This document shows positions 1 through 11,068 of a DNA stretch of 64,000 nt, piece by piece. Made by a program: the position numbers and the translations under genes. The DNA is from Lactarius indigo (Eukaryota; Basidiomycota; Agaricomycetes; Russulales; Russulaceae). The stretch's first letter is position 1, and each line of letters opens with the position of its first letter. Under the pieces are notes generated by a model, which searched no databases, was not told where the DNA came from, and worked only from the letters and a program-made list of their open reading frames with translations. The DNA lies in assembly GCA_025766275.1 (NCBI GenBank), contig JAFKAC010000042.1:310001-374000 (forward strand), read 5' to 3'.

Positions 1-296
1 CCCACATATGGGAATCAAGTCGTATGATATACGACGTCACATGTTACAGATGGGTCACATGAAGCAAATGACAGATGGATCACATGAAACTGATTGCACA
101 CATGTCACATGTACTGATTCATTCAAATGGGGAAGTCCGACTATGTGATTACAAATTGTCCTAAAATGCATATTCGATTATTTACTGTGCAGGGGGGATC
201 TCCGGCGATGGCCTGCGTGATGCAGCACTCCCACCCGAATGCGCAACTTGAAACATACATTAGGTGTGCATGAAACAGCCAAGAAACACAAACTAC
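1..296. other. AT-rich flank, no gene recognised
   Basis: No coding region can be supported here. The stretch has many CACATG/CATGT words and a short direct repeat of the type GATGG(A/G)TCACATGAA at about 50-90. The end of the minus-strand gene to the right may extend into 180-296: a stretch resembling CTCCCACCC...CTTGAAAC recurs at about 225-255 and 388-420, so a duplicated terminal exon is possible but unproven. Confidence 0.4.
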
Positions 297-2062
297 TCAC
301 CTGATGGTTGGTGCAGCGGCCCACCCGTAGAGGAATGGTGTGAGGCCACGGAATGGCGAGAGGTGACGGATGCGGCCTTGGAGGCAGGGGCACTCCCACC
401 CAATCGATCCACTTGAAACACATGTCAGAGCGGGACATCCGCTATAAGAATAATACATACCCATCACTTGGCGGGGCTCTGAAACGACACTTGAAGTTTT
501 TGATGATGCATTCGAATGCGCATCTGAAAGTTTGAGTAAAGATAAGGGGATTCCTGGCGAAGATGTGGCCTGGAGGCCAGGGGAATTAGTGGTGCTAGAA
601 GCGGGCTGTCCGATGCCGGGGATAGAGGAAGAATCGACCCCCTGCTTCTCCAAGAGCACTCCCAGCATGAGGAGAGCGTCCTGCAACTTCTGGTTCATTC
701 GACGTCGTCCACGACGGTTCTCCTCCATCGATGTGGCCTGGTCCTTCTTCAAATCACGTATTTCGCTGGACAGTTCGTCCACCCGTTGCGCAAGAGCTTC
801 AATTTGCGCATCCACAAGAATGCCTAGATATTATAAGTGATATCTCTGGCACATTTGCGTTCGGAAATATACCGGACTTACTCGGGGTTTGTGTGCGTAC
901 GGACGAGGCGGATCAGGCATCCCCCATCCAATGCGGCCTGATGCCCTAGGATGCAGGCGGACTGCAGGTCTTGTGTAGAGTCGCACAGGCGACACAAGCG
1001 GACATCAAGCGCCTCACATTGGCCTGGGGCTTGCACACCTTTGCTTTGCGAGTTATACATGGGCCACACATATCCTGCAGCGAATATAGTAACCAATAAA
1101 ATGATAGAATAAGTCCACAATGCTCACCAGACCCGTGGCCTCAACCGTACTATCCTCTTCAAGACGTGGGCGCTGTTTGGCACGAGGAGGGGATGAAATA
1201 ACCACCTCAACTTGTGACTTGCCGGACTTCCGAGGGGTTGTTTCCTCTGACTCCACAGTTGGTTCATCAGGGCTCACCGGAGCAGGCCGCTTCTTGTTCC
1301 GCAGGCCATACAGATGCTTCGAAGGCTCAGATGGTGGTGGATCAGCTCGAGCCTTTCCCTTGTCGGGAAGCGTTGCACTTGCGAGGGACGACTCTGGTCT
1401 GGATGGATGAGTTGAGCCATCCCCAGGATCATCTGTGGGATCATCCGCAGGCTCGTCCGTGGAGCCATCTGCAGGCTCATCCGCCGGGTCATCCGCCGGG
1501 TCATCTGCTGGCTCATCCATAGCGACTTGGCACAAGTGAGCGATGGAACAAGTGTATGCAGGGGACGTACCATCATCCACATATTCGTTGACAGGAGCCC
1601 ACCACATCTTCTTCAGCTGAATACCCTCCAGATACTTGCTTAGATTGATAGATGTGTATGCTTCGTGCCAGTCCGGACTTATTATCTCTTGTTCTTCGCA
1701 TAGAGATGCAATGTAATCGATGGTTACATTGTCCCAGTCTGGATCGCGGGACTCCTGCCTAGCGTTCCCCCACTCATATCCCATTACCTGGGCGACTGCA
1801 TGAAGCCTGGGCTTCTTGGGGCGGTCTATATACCATCTGAATATCGCACTGACTGTCTTCTATAACATGTATCAGTTTATTGCTCAGTACATTTATCGAA
1901 CTGACTTACCAGCTCCACACTGACATGCTTGTTGAGCATGGCCAGTTGCTCAGCCGTTGTAGGGACCTCCGCAATGTGTCTAATCGCTGCCAGGCACTTA
2001 GCAGCTATCACAAGCATGACAGTTTCATCCTTCGTCAATTCTGAGACAGCTTTCTTAGCCAT
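297..2062 (-). CDS. Spliced host gene, Cys-cluster plus coiled coil, unknown function (possibly a pseudogene)
   Basis: Reconstructed exons on the minus strand: 2062-1910 (ATG at 2062, start MAKKAVSELTK), 1859-1128, 1074-882 and 823 to about 297-440, joined by GT-AG introns with donors GTAAGT, GTGAGC and GTAAGT. Exon 2 carries an acidic Asp/Glu/Pro/Ala repeat and a basic Pro-rich stretch. Exon 3 has a Zn-cluster-like pattern, CGPC-x7-C-x12-C-x2-C-x6-C, close to fungal Zn(II)2Cys6 spacing. Exon 4 opens with a heptad-like region (IEALAQRVDELSSEIRDLKK) typical of a coiled coil. These parts suggest a DNA-binding or nuclear protein, but I do not recognise the family. In the Cys-cluster frame, exon 3 runs into TAG shortly after the last Cys, so the gene is either broken or spliced in a way I did not find. 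The 3' end is uncertain. Confidence 0.5.
1421..1520. repeat. Degenerate 12-bp minisatellite in coding exon
   Basis: Imperfect 12-nt units, read on the plus strand as variants of GCTCATCCGCCGG, encode an Asp-Glu-Pro-Ala-Asp-Asp repeat in exon 2 of the minus-strand gene. The unit is a multiple of three, so expansion or contraction keeps the frame. Confidence 0.7.
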
Positions 2063-2314
2063 TGCAAGTGATGTGGTGGGGCGGGATATATGGGGGAGAT
2101 ATGGGAGAGATATGCGCTCACAGAATAACCCCCAAAGAACCATGTCGGGCTCTATCGGACTTCCCACGACCCATGTCCGATGTCCGATCCCATGCTTCCA
2201 ATTGAAGACAGATCACATGTACATATGCGTACACATCGAATCTGATTGGGACACGTTTGAAACAATACTATATTCGCTGAACTAGGCCTCCTCACTTCTC
2301 AGAGCACAGCAACT
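2063..2314. promoter_or_regulatory. Shared intergenic region of a divergent gene pair
   Basis: About 252 bp separate the ATG of the minus-strand gene (2062) from the ATG of the plus-strand gene (2315), so both promoters must lie here. No clear TATA box or operator was recognised. The role is inferred from geometry only. Confidence 0.45.
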
Positions 2315-3349
2315 ATGTCCGACGCTCCCCGTTCTTCCCGGTCTCAGTCTCGCACATCTGAGCGATCCCAGCCCGCCCCAAGTAAGCCCCAGCCTCCTCC
2401 CATCAAGCCCATGCCTCCTCCCATCAAGCCCCCTAATCGTGCTAAGTCCAAGTCGATGGGACCTCCACTGGCCCCAAAAGCGGCTGTGGAAGATGATGGC
2501 TTTGACTTTCTGTCAAGCGTTCCATCTCCAGTCATTCCACTCCCCAAGGCGGTGGGTAACAAGGATGTACGCACCAAGGTATGGAATTAGATCACTATAT
2601 GCCTGATACATACTAACATCGTCCCCTACAGCCTGATGCAAAGAGGATGAAGGTCCAGGGTGCATCCCCACTTGACGACTTCATGGACCTCATCCCTGCA
2701 TCTCAAAGGCTCGTGGGTCGCCTGCAGGGAGGTCCGGCAGGCTCCGCAGCTAAGGGGAAACCCTCTGCTGCTGTCGTTGACTTATCCCTAGTGGACTCGA
2801 CGTCTGCAGAGACGCAGGTATGTCTAAGTGTGCTTTATATCATATTCACACATTACCTCTATTCTAGGATTCGGATATCATGGATATCGATGGTGCAGAT
2901 CCTGAACGACTGCCCAATGTTCCTAAGACCTCTGATAGAAAGGCAGGTGTTCCGAAAGCACAGGTACGTATTTATACATCTATTACACGCATCCCACAGA
3001 TCCTAAAGACATATGCATACAGCCCATCGCATCAGACAAGTCACAGGACGTCCACAGTGGGGTGACTCACCCTGTAACTCATAGTGCTGCGGAGCTCCCC
3101 ACAAAGCCGTCTGCGTCCCCCGGAACATCTGCTCCCACCGGCACCATGCATCCAATGGGTATCACCATCCCCGCCACCACAAAGCCCCAAGACCTTGGCG
3201 AATTGGATGCCAGGACAGCTGCGCTCAAGATTCGGCTTGCACAACTGTGGGAAACAGTCACCAAGCTTAGGGCTAATTTGAAAGACATAAATGACGAGCT
3301 TCACAAGGTAGTTCTTGAGATTGAACAGACTGCGGCCGCCCTCGGGTGA
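2315..3349 (+). CDS. Spliced host gene with C-terminal coiled coil, unknown function
   Basis: Four exons give one open frame: 2315-2578, 2632-2817, 2868-2963 and 3023-3349 (TGA). Introns are 50-59 bp with GTATGG, GTATGT and GTACGT donors and YAG acceptors; all junctions are phase 0. The product is about 290 residues. It starts with a Ser/Arg/Pro-rich segment (MSDAPRSSRSQSRTSERSQP) with repeated PPPIKP motifs, then low-complexity linkers. The last 50 residues form a probable coiled coil (LKIRLAQLWETVTKLRANLK). There is no signal peptide or membrane segment. I do not recognise the family. It lies head-to-head with the gene ending at 2062, which also carries a coiled coil, so the two products could interact; that is only inference. 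Confidence 0.7.
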
Positions 3350-3956
3350 TCCGCACTATTGCGTAGCCCATGTAACATGTCATATGTAGCTGTCGATCAA
3401 ATGGAACACATAGCGGATATAGTTGGTCGGACTTCCACTTCTCCTGATGCCTGTACCATGTTCTATGTAAATGTCAATTGAATGGGCTGTATGGCGGATA
3501 TACATAGCCAGATGTCCGCCTCGCCCGATACATGTACTACGACCATTATATCATCACATATGTCCACTCTGATATCAAATCCTCAAGTGCTCCTTTCTGC
3601 CCCATCTGTTGTCTCCACATGTCCATACATGTTTCACATATGTCTCATCTTCAGGTGCAGAGGTCCACTATTAGAACATTGTAATACCAAGTCATGCCAT
3701 GGCTATTACACGTCGGGACATCCTCTTGCACAATATGATACCCCACATTGCTCAAACAGTTTCATTGTATTGGTGCTTGATGTCGGACCATTCCCGACCA
3801 TCATCCGATTCTCTATTGTATCACAGGAACATATTTAATGACTGGCCATCACAATGAGATGCTCATATCCATCCACTTAAGCGTCACACCTAGTACATTT
3901 GTCCATCCTCTCAATCACCATACCTTGTCCATCTATCCATCCTCATCTCATCCATT
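3350..3956. other. Intergenic region, no gene seen
   Basis: AT-rich sequence with two diverged copies of a motif containing GCGGATATA (about 3412 and 3490). No ORF with coding character or splice support was found. The promoter of the gene at 3957 presumably lies at its right end. Confidence 0.5.
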
Positions 3957-4899
3957 ATGCAGAATGAATACCTCAATGATTCTGATGGTAGCGGAGATCC
4001 CTCAAGCTTACAGAGCTATGGGGAGCAATCTGTGAACACAGGATTCTCTATTACCCCTCGAGATGGAGACATTCTACTAGAATATCTCGATAAGTTCCAA
4101 GAGGCTGATACTCATGATCGCACTAGGATTGTTGAGAAGGCTATGGGAGAGCTGTATCATCTCCGCCCCGCTAATACACCCTTTGACAAGAAGGATGCAA
4201 GAAAGGCATGTTTCACTATGAATATCAGACCATCCTTCTCATTTCCCATCCCAGAAAATCCACAAGTGGTTTTATAACCACTATGTCCGCCCCAAGTGTC
4301 AATACATCAAGTTTACTCATAAATGGTCCGCCAGGAATGCATTCTATCACCTGAACCGTGATGAGGTCTTAAGGCTTGCAAAGGAGACCTCTGGGACAGA
4401 ACCGGGAAGTCCTGCATTCATAGGAGCCCTTCAGGATGCAACCACTGCTCTATGGAATGAACTGTCTATTGAGGATCAAGAGGAGTATCAAGAGTCTGCT
4501 AGGGAGTGGTCAGAGAAGACACCACCAAAGAACATTCAATCAAGGTATGCACATATCCAAATCACCTGTTGATTGATTCCTCATATACCTCCTATGTAGG
4601 ATGGCATCCTCTCTGCATGAGTGGATCATCCAGGACTTCCAAAGTCAGCTTTATAAGACATGCGGAATCCACTCCATTGTCCTAACCGCATATGAGGGTG
4701 AAGACAACGACCTCAAGATAGGCTTGTAAGCAATCAAATACATATCCCTTGGTCATGTCCGCTGAGCGTCGGTTCATCCGATCTTAGCAATGATGTCAAC
4801 AGTATATTGCAGGATGGAAAGGACTTTCGGAAGTTCTGTCCAGACTGGAAGAGTGCTGCCCTCTGGCAGCAATGGGCTCAATTTGGGATGCAGTGCTTT
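3957..4899 (+). pseudogene. 5' half of a split host gene (unknown family)
   Basis: Exons 3957-4205, 4255-4544, 4600-4725 and 4788-4899. ATG at 3957 begins MQNEYLNDSDGSG. The first intron looks like a GC-AG intron (donor GCATGT); the others have GTATGC and GTAAGC donors. The protein is acidic and aromatic-rich and includes KIHKWFYNHYVRPK and ALWNELSIEDQEEYQESARE; I do not recognise the family. The frame is cut at Phe (codon TTT, 4897-4899) by the TIR repeat starting CATCAGG at 4900, and would end at a stop about 7 codons further. The missing 3' half is on the minus strand at 19489-18339. Joining TTT to GCC AAA G (19487 downwards, after removing a 2-bp TT duplication) keeps the frame, so one gene was split by the insertion and then separated by the inversion. 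Confidence 0.7.
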
Positions 4900-5723
4900 C
4901 ATCAGGAAAAATGGTATCCTAGAATTTTTTAAAAAATTTAACAAATTTCAGAAAAATGGTAATATATGTTAAGAAATAAGCTGTTTTTCCGATTTTCCAA
5001 AATTGTTAAGATAGGTGAGATAAAAACCTCCCTCCAAATTTCCAGTTAGATTTGGTAAAATCTTACCAAATATCCGAATAAATGGACATATCTCAGCATA
5101 TATTGGGTGAATATGTCCAAAATTGCATCACAAACAGCAGAGTATTTTAGTTGCAAACAAGGGCACTCAGTTATAGTTGCATCAAAAAAACAATAATATA
5201 TTGTAACTAATAAGAGTACATGAAACTACAATTGATACAGGGTAAGTGAGGGCAGTGACATGGTCATGGCAATGGCCGATGTGTGGCGGGGTGGCAGTGG
5301 GACGGGTAGCGGCAGTGTCATGGATTGCCATAGGCCTGCAGGTTCAATATAAGAAAAAAAACGAAACCAAAAAATCAAATAAAAAAAAAAACTTATCTAA
5401 ATATTGAGCCAAGTGTGTGGCGGCGACATTGCCACGACCGGCGTGGTGGTAAGCGAGGGAGACAGTGGTCCTGCACGAGTTCAACATTAAAAGAAAAAAA
5501 AAAAAGAAAAAAAGAAAAACTTATCTAGATTTGTGGAGCCGAGGTAGGAGGGCATGGGGTCACGACAGGGCTTGCACGTAGCAAGTCGGCACTGTGGTGG
5601 GGGTCTTGCGTCCATGTTGGGAATGTCGCCGTGGACCGGCGTGGTGGAAAGGCGAAGTCGTTGAGGCACGGCGGTTGGAGGGGACGGCGTGGTGCCGTTG
5701 TCCTGTCTTGCATGTGGCGAGGC
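4900..5723 (+). mobile_element. Left arm of a TIR-type repeat element, interrupted by gypsy A
   Basis: Starts CATCAGGAAAAATGGTATCC inside the host gene. The first 330 bp or so align by eye with 19490-19815 (same start, then TACCAAATATC, AAACAATAATATAT and AGAGTACATG blocks in order). The inner part is GC-rich and has long A tracts followed by CTTATCT (about 5376-5395 and 5490-5523). Read on the minus strand, these look like GT-poly(T)-TGCAG segments. No transposase ORF is seen. In the present orientation the two arms are direct repeats; after flipping 13506-21056 they become terminal inverted repeats, as expected for a DNA transposon or large MITE. The element is cut at 5723 by gypsy A, whose flanking 5-mer is GAGGC (5719-5723). 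Confidence 0.6.
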
Positions 5724-6230
5724 TGTTACGCTCCACCGGCGTTAGTCCGACTTGGACTCGTGAAAGGCGTAATCGACTTAGCAGAAGGTAGGCGAATGGG
5801 GATCACGTGTCAACCCAACGCAGGCTGAACAGGGGCACACTGGCACACGCTGCAGCAGAAGGATAAAGAGAGGTGTCCCTTGGTAGACACTTGGAGGAGG
5901 CACACTTGGTCGAAGACCAAGGCAGACAAGAGACGATTCAGAAGGTGGATTGAAGAAGACCAAGATGGAGACTCTTGGTCTTCCGAGTCGACTACTTATA
6001 CAAATACGCGCGGGCTTTAAAGCGCCGCTGGAATAGTAGGTAACCAATAGCGTAACTAGCTCGAACCCTAGTACAGCTATCCTAGGAATGAGTCATACAT
6101 GAGTCACAATCACATGCGAACTACTATGCTGACTGATGCGATATAAGAGTCCATGACTAATATCAACCGGACCGTAGTCATAACCGGTCATGAGTCGTGT
6201 GTAATGAGTCATCAAGTCCGTACCGTAACA
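5724..6230 (-). repeat. 3' LTR of gypsy A
   Basis: 507 bp; TG...CA ends within the 7-bp inverted repeat TGTTACG/CGTAACA. At three variable sites it matches B's 5' LTR (21057-21563) at two, including G at 5893 (C on the element strand). It therefore pairs better with B's 5' LTR than with A's own 5' LTR. Confidence 0.93.
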
Positions 6231-6262
6231 TCACCCCCTTTTCAGGAGTGAGGCCCACCTCA

Positions 6263-9200
6263 CTAATCCGCTACTGATTCCTGCCTCATCCGTTCGGCTT
6301 CATCTTCCATCCTTGCCAATATGTTAGCGCGTTCCAATCGATAGAGACTGTCCTTTTTGTCCTGGATCACCATCTCCTGGTCTAGCCGCAACTGTCGTAT
6401 CCGCCTCTCTAGTTGATCCTCGGCAAAAGCGAATTGCCGAAACCGGCGCAATTCTTGGGTGAGAGTGACATCCCCAATGCGCGTGAGCAGCAGGTCTGTG
6501 GGGTGTCGATCGCGGAGCATGAAATACTCCTCGTGTGGGATGAACGCGCGGTTGTTCTTGGGGAGGTGCGGAGTGGCGTAGAGAGGTTTACCATAGAGGA
6601 AACCCGACCCCGGAGCTAGTCCGAGTACGAAGGGGTCTCCTCCTCGGATAACCTGTACGTGGGATGCTTGTATTGTCGGTCCGTTGGGGAGTTTGATCGG
6701 GAACGGAATGTAATCGGGTCCTCGATTGACCCGGAACCCCTCAGGGACGACGAGCCTGGTTGCTGGGTCTCGTTCCCCCATTGGTGTATAACGAGCCGCT
6801 TGTGCCACGGCGACTCGTCCTCGGTGTAGAGGCCCCCCCGCTGCATCGACGAGGTAGGGAGTGGCGGCTGGATCTTCAGCGTAGAATTCATGATTAAGGA
6901 ATGCGTGCCTGATGGGGTAATGGTCTCTAAGTTCGTCTTCATCCTCAACTTCGTCCAGTACTCCCTCCGCTCCTTCATCATCCGTCGTCGGCAAGCGGCG
7001 ATATGCAGTTGCTCCCGCTGCCACCGCGCCGCCGTTTCTTTCCATTCTTGCTCGTACTTCTGCATAGCGTTCGGTGGCTTCACCGCGCGGGACAGCTGCT
7101 TGAAGCCGGAACAGCTCGTCCTCGGTGAGGAAGGCTTCGGGCTCACCGGTGTCGGGGTTTGTGAGGGCGTACATTGGCGGCGGAGGTGTTGGTTGAGTTG
7201 TTGCTGGATCGTCGTCGACAGTTCCCTGTACGGGCATAGGGAATCGTTGCAGTGTCTGGTGCAGTTCTTCACTAGTGATAGGGCCGTCTTCCTCATGCTG
7301 CATGGAGGGGCGGCCTCCATCGACAACTCTAATGGCTGCGGTGTCGTTGGCGGTGTCGGGGTCGACAAGGGTGGCGGAGGAGTCGTTGACAAGGGTAGAG
7401 AGGAGGGCGAGCTGGTCATTGCGTCGAGTAGAGGACATGGAGTGAATGGGAGTTGGGGACTTATCGCGGCAAGAGCTCATCCTTATATGCGTTTCCCGGT
7501 CGGGATTGGAACGTTTGAACTCCCGAACGGCTTCATCGGCAAATACGTCATCCTTATCTATCCATTGATTGTCTGAGTCTGGATAGCCCTTCCATTTGAC
7601 AAGGTATTGGAGCCGACGCCTTTTGCCGAATCGCCGAGAATCTAGAATCTTCTCGACCTCGTATTCTTCTTCGTTATCGACCAAATCAGGTGGTGGGCGC
7701 TGATAGTTTGGTCCGTGCGTGGGTGTCTCGCGATAAGGCGTGAGAAGGTCTATGTGAAAGACATCATGGATGCTCCACTGCGTGGGAAGTTCGAGGCGAT
7801 AGTTGACAGGAGACATCACCTGAATGACCTTAAATGGTCCGTGTCGTTTGGCCGCTAATTTTGCGGTTGGTTGATGAGTGCGTAAGTGGCGTCCTTCTAG
7901 CCACACGAGGTCCCCTTCTTTGAACTTGGGCGTATCTTTATGTTTGACCCATGACTTCTGCGCCCGGAGCATGCAGGAGAAAGCGCGTTGCCGCGCTTGC
8001 TTGAATTGGTCTAGTCTTAATGACACTTGCGGAATAGGGGAAGGCCTATCGGTCCAATCAGCGCGGGGATTGAATCCCGATAAGAGAAAAAAGGGGGACT
8101 CCCGTGTGGTTTCGTTAGGCCAATTGTTATGCGTGAATTCCGCCATAGGCAGATAGCGGACCCAGTCATCTTGCCGCTCGTTTACCCAGAAGCGGAGATA
8201 TTGTTCCAGCCATTGATTTGTTCGCTCCGATTGGCCATCAGTCCTGGGATGATAGGCGGTTGAGATATTTTGGCTGATGCCAAGGATTTTGCATATCTCT
8301 CGCATGAACTTGGATGCGAAGCGGGGGTCTCGGTCACTGATAACGCGCGAGGGGAGTCCGAATCGTGGGAAAACATGAGAGACGTACAGGGCCGCCGTTC
8401 CTTCGGCTGTTATCTCCTCATTACACGGGATAAAGATGGCCGCTTTGGTGCAGTCATGATCTGTTATCGTGAGAATAGAGTCGTAACCGCGAGAGACGGG
8501 GAGTTTGGTAATAAAGTCCACTGCAATAGTCTCGAATGGCAAGGCTTCCGGTTTAGGGTAGATAGGTTGTAGGGGTGCTCTGATTGGTCGGAGGTTGACT
8601 TTGTGTCGCTGACATTCCGCACAGCCCTTGACATAATCGGTAACATCGTTCTTCATTTGCGGCCACCAGTAGTGTCGTTCAGTAAGTTGAAGAGTGCGTT
8701 TGATACCTGGATGGCCATAAACGGGGGAGTCATGGTGGGCGGCAATAATGGTGCGTTTGTCGTGAATACCGCCGGTGACTACTCGGCGTCCATCTTTATA
8801 CCATGTTCCTTCGATGTCTTTTAGCTTGTGAGCGTCAACCCAAGGTTTCAACTTAGCTATGTTTTGTTCGTAGATGGGGTGTTCCGGCGTCATTTCCACC
8901 GGCAGAATCTCTGGTCTCCAGTGTGGATGTCGCGGTTCTTCCAATGTGGTAGCGCGTGCAAAGACGCTTTCCGGTAACACAGTTACTCCCTCGTTGTCAT
9001 TTTCTCCTTGGTCATAATCTGGTCTTCGCGATAGTGCGTCGGCGCGGCCGTTAGAAGTCCCTTTTATGTGGTGAATTTCGAAGTCGTATTCTGAAAGTTC
9101 GAGTACTTCCCTGGCTACGCGCCTACTAATCTTTTGCGGCGATTTCCAGTATTGTAAGTTGAGGTGGTCTGAGAACACTTTGATTTTGTGAGGGGACCCT

Positions 9201-11068
9201 GCTAAAAGGGGCCTCCAATGACGAAAGGCTTTGACGATTGCCAGGAGTTCGAGGTCGTATATGTCGTAATTGCGTTCGGCTTCGTTGAGAGTGGACGAGT
9301 AATAGCCAATAGGGTGTCGCTTGCCGTCTGCTTTTCGCTGGAGGAGAACAGCTCCAGTGGCGAACCCAGATGCATCAACTTCTAGTTCGAATTGTTGTGT
9401 GAGATCAGGGTGTGCGAGGACGGGTTCACTGGTGACGAGGGTTTTGAGGTCCTGGAATGCCTTTTCTTCCTCGGTTCCCCAGTGCCATTCGGTGTCTTTG
9501 CGGGTGAGTTTGTTGAGAGGGCGTGCTTTGGTCGCGAAACCTCGTATGAAGGGGCGGTAAAAATTGCAGAAACCGAGAAAGGAGCGGACGTCCTTCACCT
9601 TGGTTGGCGTGGGCCAGTCTTTAATGCCCGCAATTTTGACAGGGTCCATACGCGTCACCCCCTTTTCAAGGATTACCCCCAGGTAATCCATACGCGGGGA
9701 GTGGAAGAGACATTTCTCGAGTTTGTAGTATAGGTCATGTTCCGCGGATACGCGGAGAACGTCCTTCACCGCCTCGATGTGATCCGATAAGGAGTGAGTA
9801 AGACCTGTGGCGATGCCGATGTCGTCCATGTACACCCGAATAACTGTGCCGCGTTTTTCATGCTTTGCGATGATGTCCCTGAAGATGAAGTTCATCATAG
9901 TCTGGAACGTTGCCGGGGAATTGGTTAAGCCGAAAAACATCACCGTTGGTTCAAACAGCCCATATCGCGTTTTAAACGCCGCTTTTTCCTCGTCTCCCTC
10001 TTTGATGCGTATATTGTTGTACCCCCATCTTACGTCGAGCTTGGTATAGATGTGGGCGTTACTGAGGTCAGTGATAAGGTCAGAAATGAGAGGGAGTGGG
10101 TATTGATTGCGGATAGTGACAGCGTTGATTTTTCGATAATCCTGAACGGGCCGCAACTTACCATCCTTCTTCTTAATGAAAAAGAAGGACGAAGCATATG
10201 GGGATTTAGAGGGTCGTATGTACCCCTTTTTCAGTTGTTCGTCGATCCATTCGCGTAGCTTCTTGTCTTCTTCTTGAGTCATGGGGTATATTTTGCAATC
10301 GATGGCGTCAGCTGTCCCTGGTTTGAATTCGATGGCGTGATCCCAGGGCCTGCTGGGTGGAAACCTGTCCGAAGCTTCTTCACTGAAGAGACGTTCGAAT
10401 TCGCGGTATTCAGGGGGTAACTCAGCTTTAGTAACATATTGCTGAGCGGCAATGGCGAGGTCAGTGGCGGTGGCTCTAATTCGACACCCTTCTTCAAATT
10501 GTTGCCGTTGTTCGTCTGTGATGACACAAGAGTGCACAACTTCATAATCGTCATTTTGAGAGGTGGCCGCCGCAATCGTGGTCGTTTTGAGATGGGGATT
10601 GGTTGAGCGAATGATAATGGGGAGCATATCTTCGTGGATGGCTGCTTGTGACCATTTGATGTGTGGGTCGTAACTAGCAAGCCAGGGGTATCCTAGTACG
10701 ATGTCTTCGTTGCCGATGTCGGTGATAAGGAAACGCATTTCCTTGTGAATTCCTTTAGTTTGGACATCAACATCGGTGTAATGGGTGATACGCCCCGATT
10801 TATTTTCGGTATTGTCAATGTTCCATATTTTCTTTGGGACGTCGAGTAGCTTGGTTCCAAGTCCCATCCTTTTTGCGAATGATGGTTTCATGAAGCAGTG
10901 GGTTGCTCCTGAGTCAACTAAAGCGCGTATGTCGGCCATTTTGTAACTGGTGCGAATCGATACTGGAACTCTCATAGAACGATAGCGAGTCATGATTACA
11001 CTGTTACAATTAACTGCCCTCACCCAGGCCGATGGGTTCAGGCGTCCTGAAAACCCTCCTTTTTCCAT
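6263..11068 (-). CDS. pol: Gypsy A pol polyprotein (protease, RT, RNase H, integrase, chromodomain, C-terminal extension)
   Basis: 1601 codons, uninterrupted. Order from the N terminus: aspartic protease with VDSGATHCF (residue about 51); reverse transcriptase with FFGLTNSPATFQ and catalytic YMDD near 413; RNase H starting at EVDAS near 563; zinc-binding integrase N domain (GHPGIKRTL...CAECQRHK) and DDE core (AVDFITKLP, SDRDPRFAS, DGQSERTNQ) near 849, 911 and 947; chromodomain EEYEVEKILDSRRFG near 1133; then about 400 residues with no recognised domain ending in a coiled coil. The frame overlaps gag by 31 nt in -1 and is probably made as a Gag-Pol fusion by frameshifting at G-GGT-TTT. Chromodomains of this type guide integration to chromatin (known for chromoviruses). 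Almost identical to the B copy. Confidence 0.93.
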   Translation of the reverse strand: MEKGGFSGRLNPSAWVRAVNCNSVIMTRYRSMRVPVSIRTSYKMADIRALVDSGATHCFMKPSFAKRMGLGTKLLDVPKKIWNIDNTENKSGRITHYTDVDVQTKGIHKEMRFLITDIGNEDIVLGYPWLASYDPHIKWSQAAIHEDMLPIIIRSTNPHLKTTTIAAATSQNDDYEVVHSCVITDEQRQQFEEGCRIRATATDLAIAAQQYVTKAELPPEYREFERLFSEEASDRFPPSRPWDHAIEFKPGTADAIDCKIYPMTQEEDKKLREWIDEQLKKGYIRPSKSPYASSFFFIKKKDGKLRPVQDYRKINAVTIRNQYPLPLISDLITDLSNAHIYTKLDVRWGYNNIRIKEGDEEKAAFKTRYGLFEPTVMFFGLTNSPATFQTMMNFIFRDIIAKHEKRGTVIRVYMDDIGIATGLTHSLSDHIEAVKDVLRVSAEHDLYYKLEKCLFHSPRMDYLGVILEKGVTRMDPVKIAGIKDWPTPTKVKDVRSFLGFCNFYRPFIRGFATKARPLNKLTRKDTEWHWGTEEEKAFQDLKTLVTSEPVLAHPDLTQQFELEVDASGFATGAVLLQRKADGKRHPIGYYSSTLNEAERNYDIYDLELLAIVKAFRHWRPLLAGSPHKIKVFSDHLNLQYWKSPQKISRRVAREVLELSEYDFEIHHIKGTSNGRADALSRRPDYDQGENDNEGVTVLPESVFARATTLEEPRHPHWRPEILPVEMTPEHPIYEQNIAKLKPWVDAHKLKDIEGTWYKDGRRVVTGGIHDKRTIIAAHHDSPVYGHPGIKRTLQLTERHYWWPQMKNDVTDYVKGCAECQRHKVNLRPIRAPLQPIYPKPEALPFETIAVDFITKLPVSRGYDSILTITDHDCTKAAIFIPCNEEITAEGTAALYVSHVFPRFGLPSRVISDRDPRFASKFMREICKILGISQNISTAYHPRTDGQSERTNQWLEQYLRFWVNERQDDWVRYLPMAEFTHNNWPNETTRESPFFLLSGFNPRADWTDRPSPIPQVSLRLDQFKQARQRAFSCMLRAQKSWVKHKDTPKFKEGDLVWLEGRHLRTHQPTAKLAAKRHGPFKVIQVMSPVNYRLELPTQWSIHDVFHIDLLTPYRETPTHGPNYQRPPPDLVDNEEEYEVEKILDSRRFGKRRRLQYLVKWKGYPDSDNQWIDKDDVFADEAVREFKRSNPDRETHIRMSSCRDKSPTPIHSMSSTRRNDQLALLSTLVNDSSATLVDPDTANDTAAIRVVDGGRPSMQHEEDGPITSEELHQTLQRFPMPVQGTVDDDPATTQPTPPPPMYALTNPDTGEPEAFLTEDELFRLQAAVPRGEATERYAEVRARMERNGGAVAAGATAYRRLPTTDDEGAEGVLDEVEDEDELRDHYPIRHAFLNHEFYAEDPAATPYLVDAAGGPLHRGRVAVAQAARYTPMGERDPATRLVVPEGFRVNRGPDYIPFPIKLPNGPTIQASHVQVIRGGDPFVLGLAPGSGFLYGKPLYATPHLPKNNRAFIPHEEYFMLRDRHPTDLLLTRIGDVTLTQELRRFRQFAFAEDQLERRIRQLRLDQEMVIQDKKDSLYRLERANILARMEDEAERMRQESVAD

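Noticed and set aside
10279..10680. Various 60-130-codon ORFs inside gag and pol of all elements
   Set aside because: They are shadows in other frames without conservation between families, unlike the +1 frame in the C-terminal extension.
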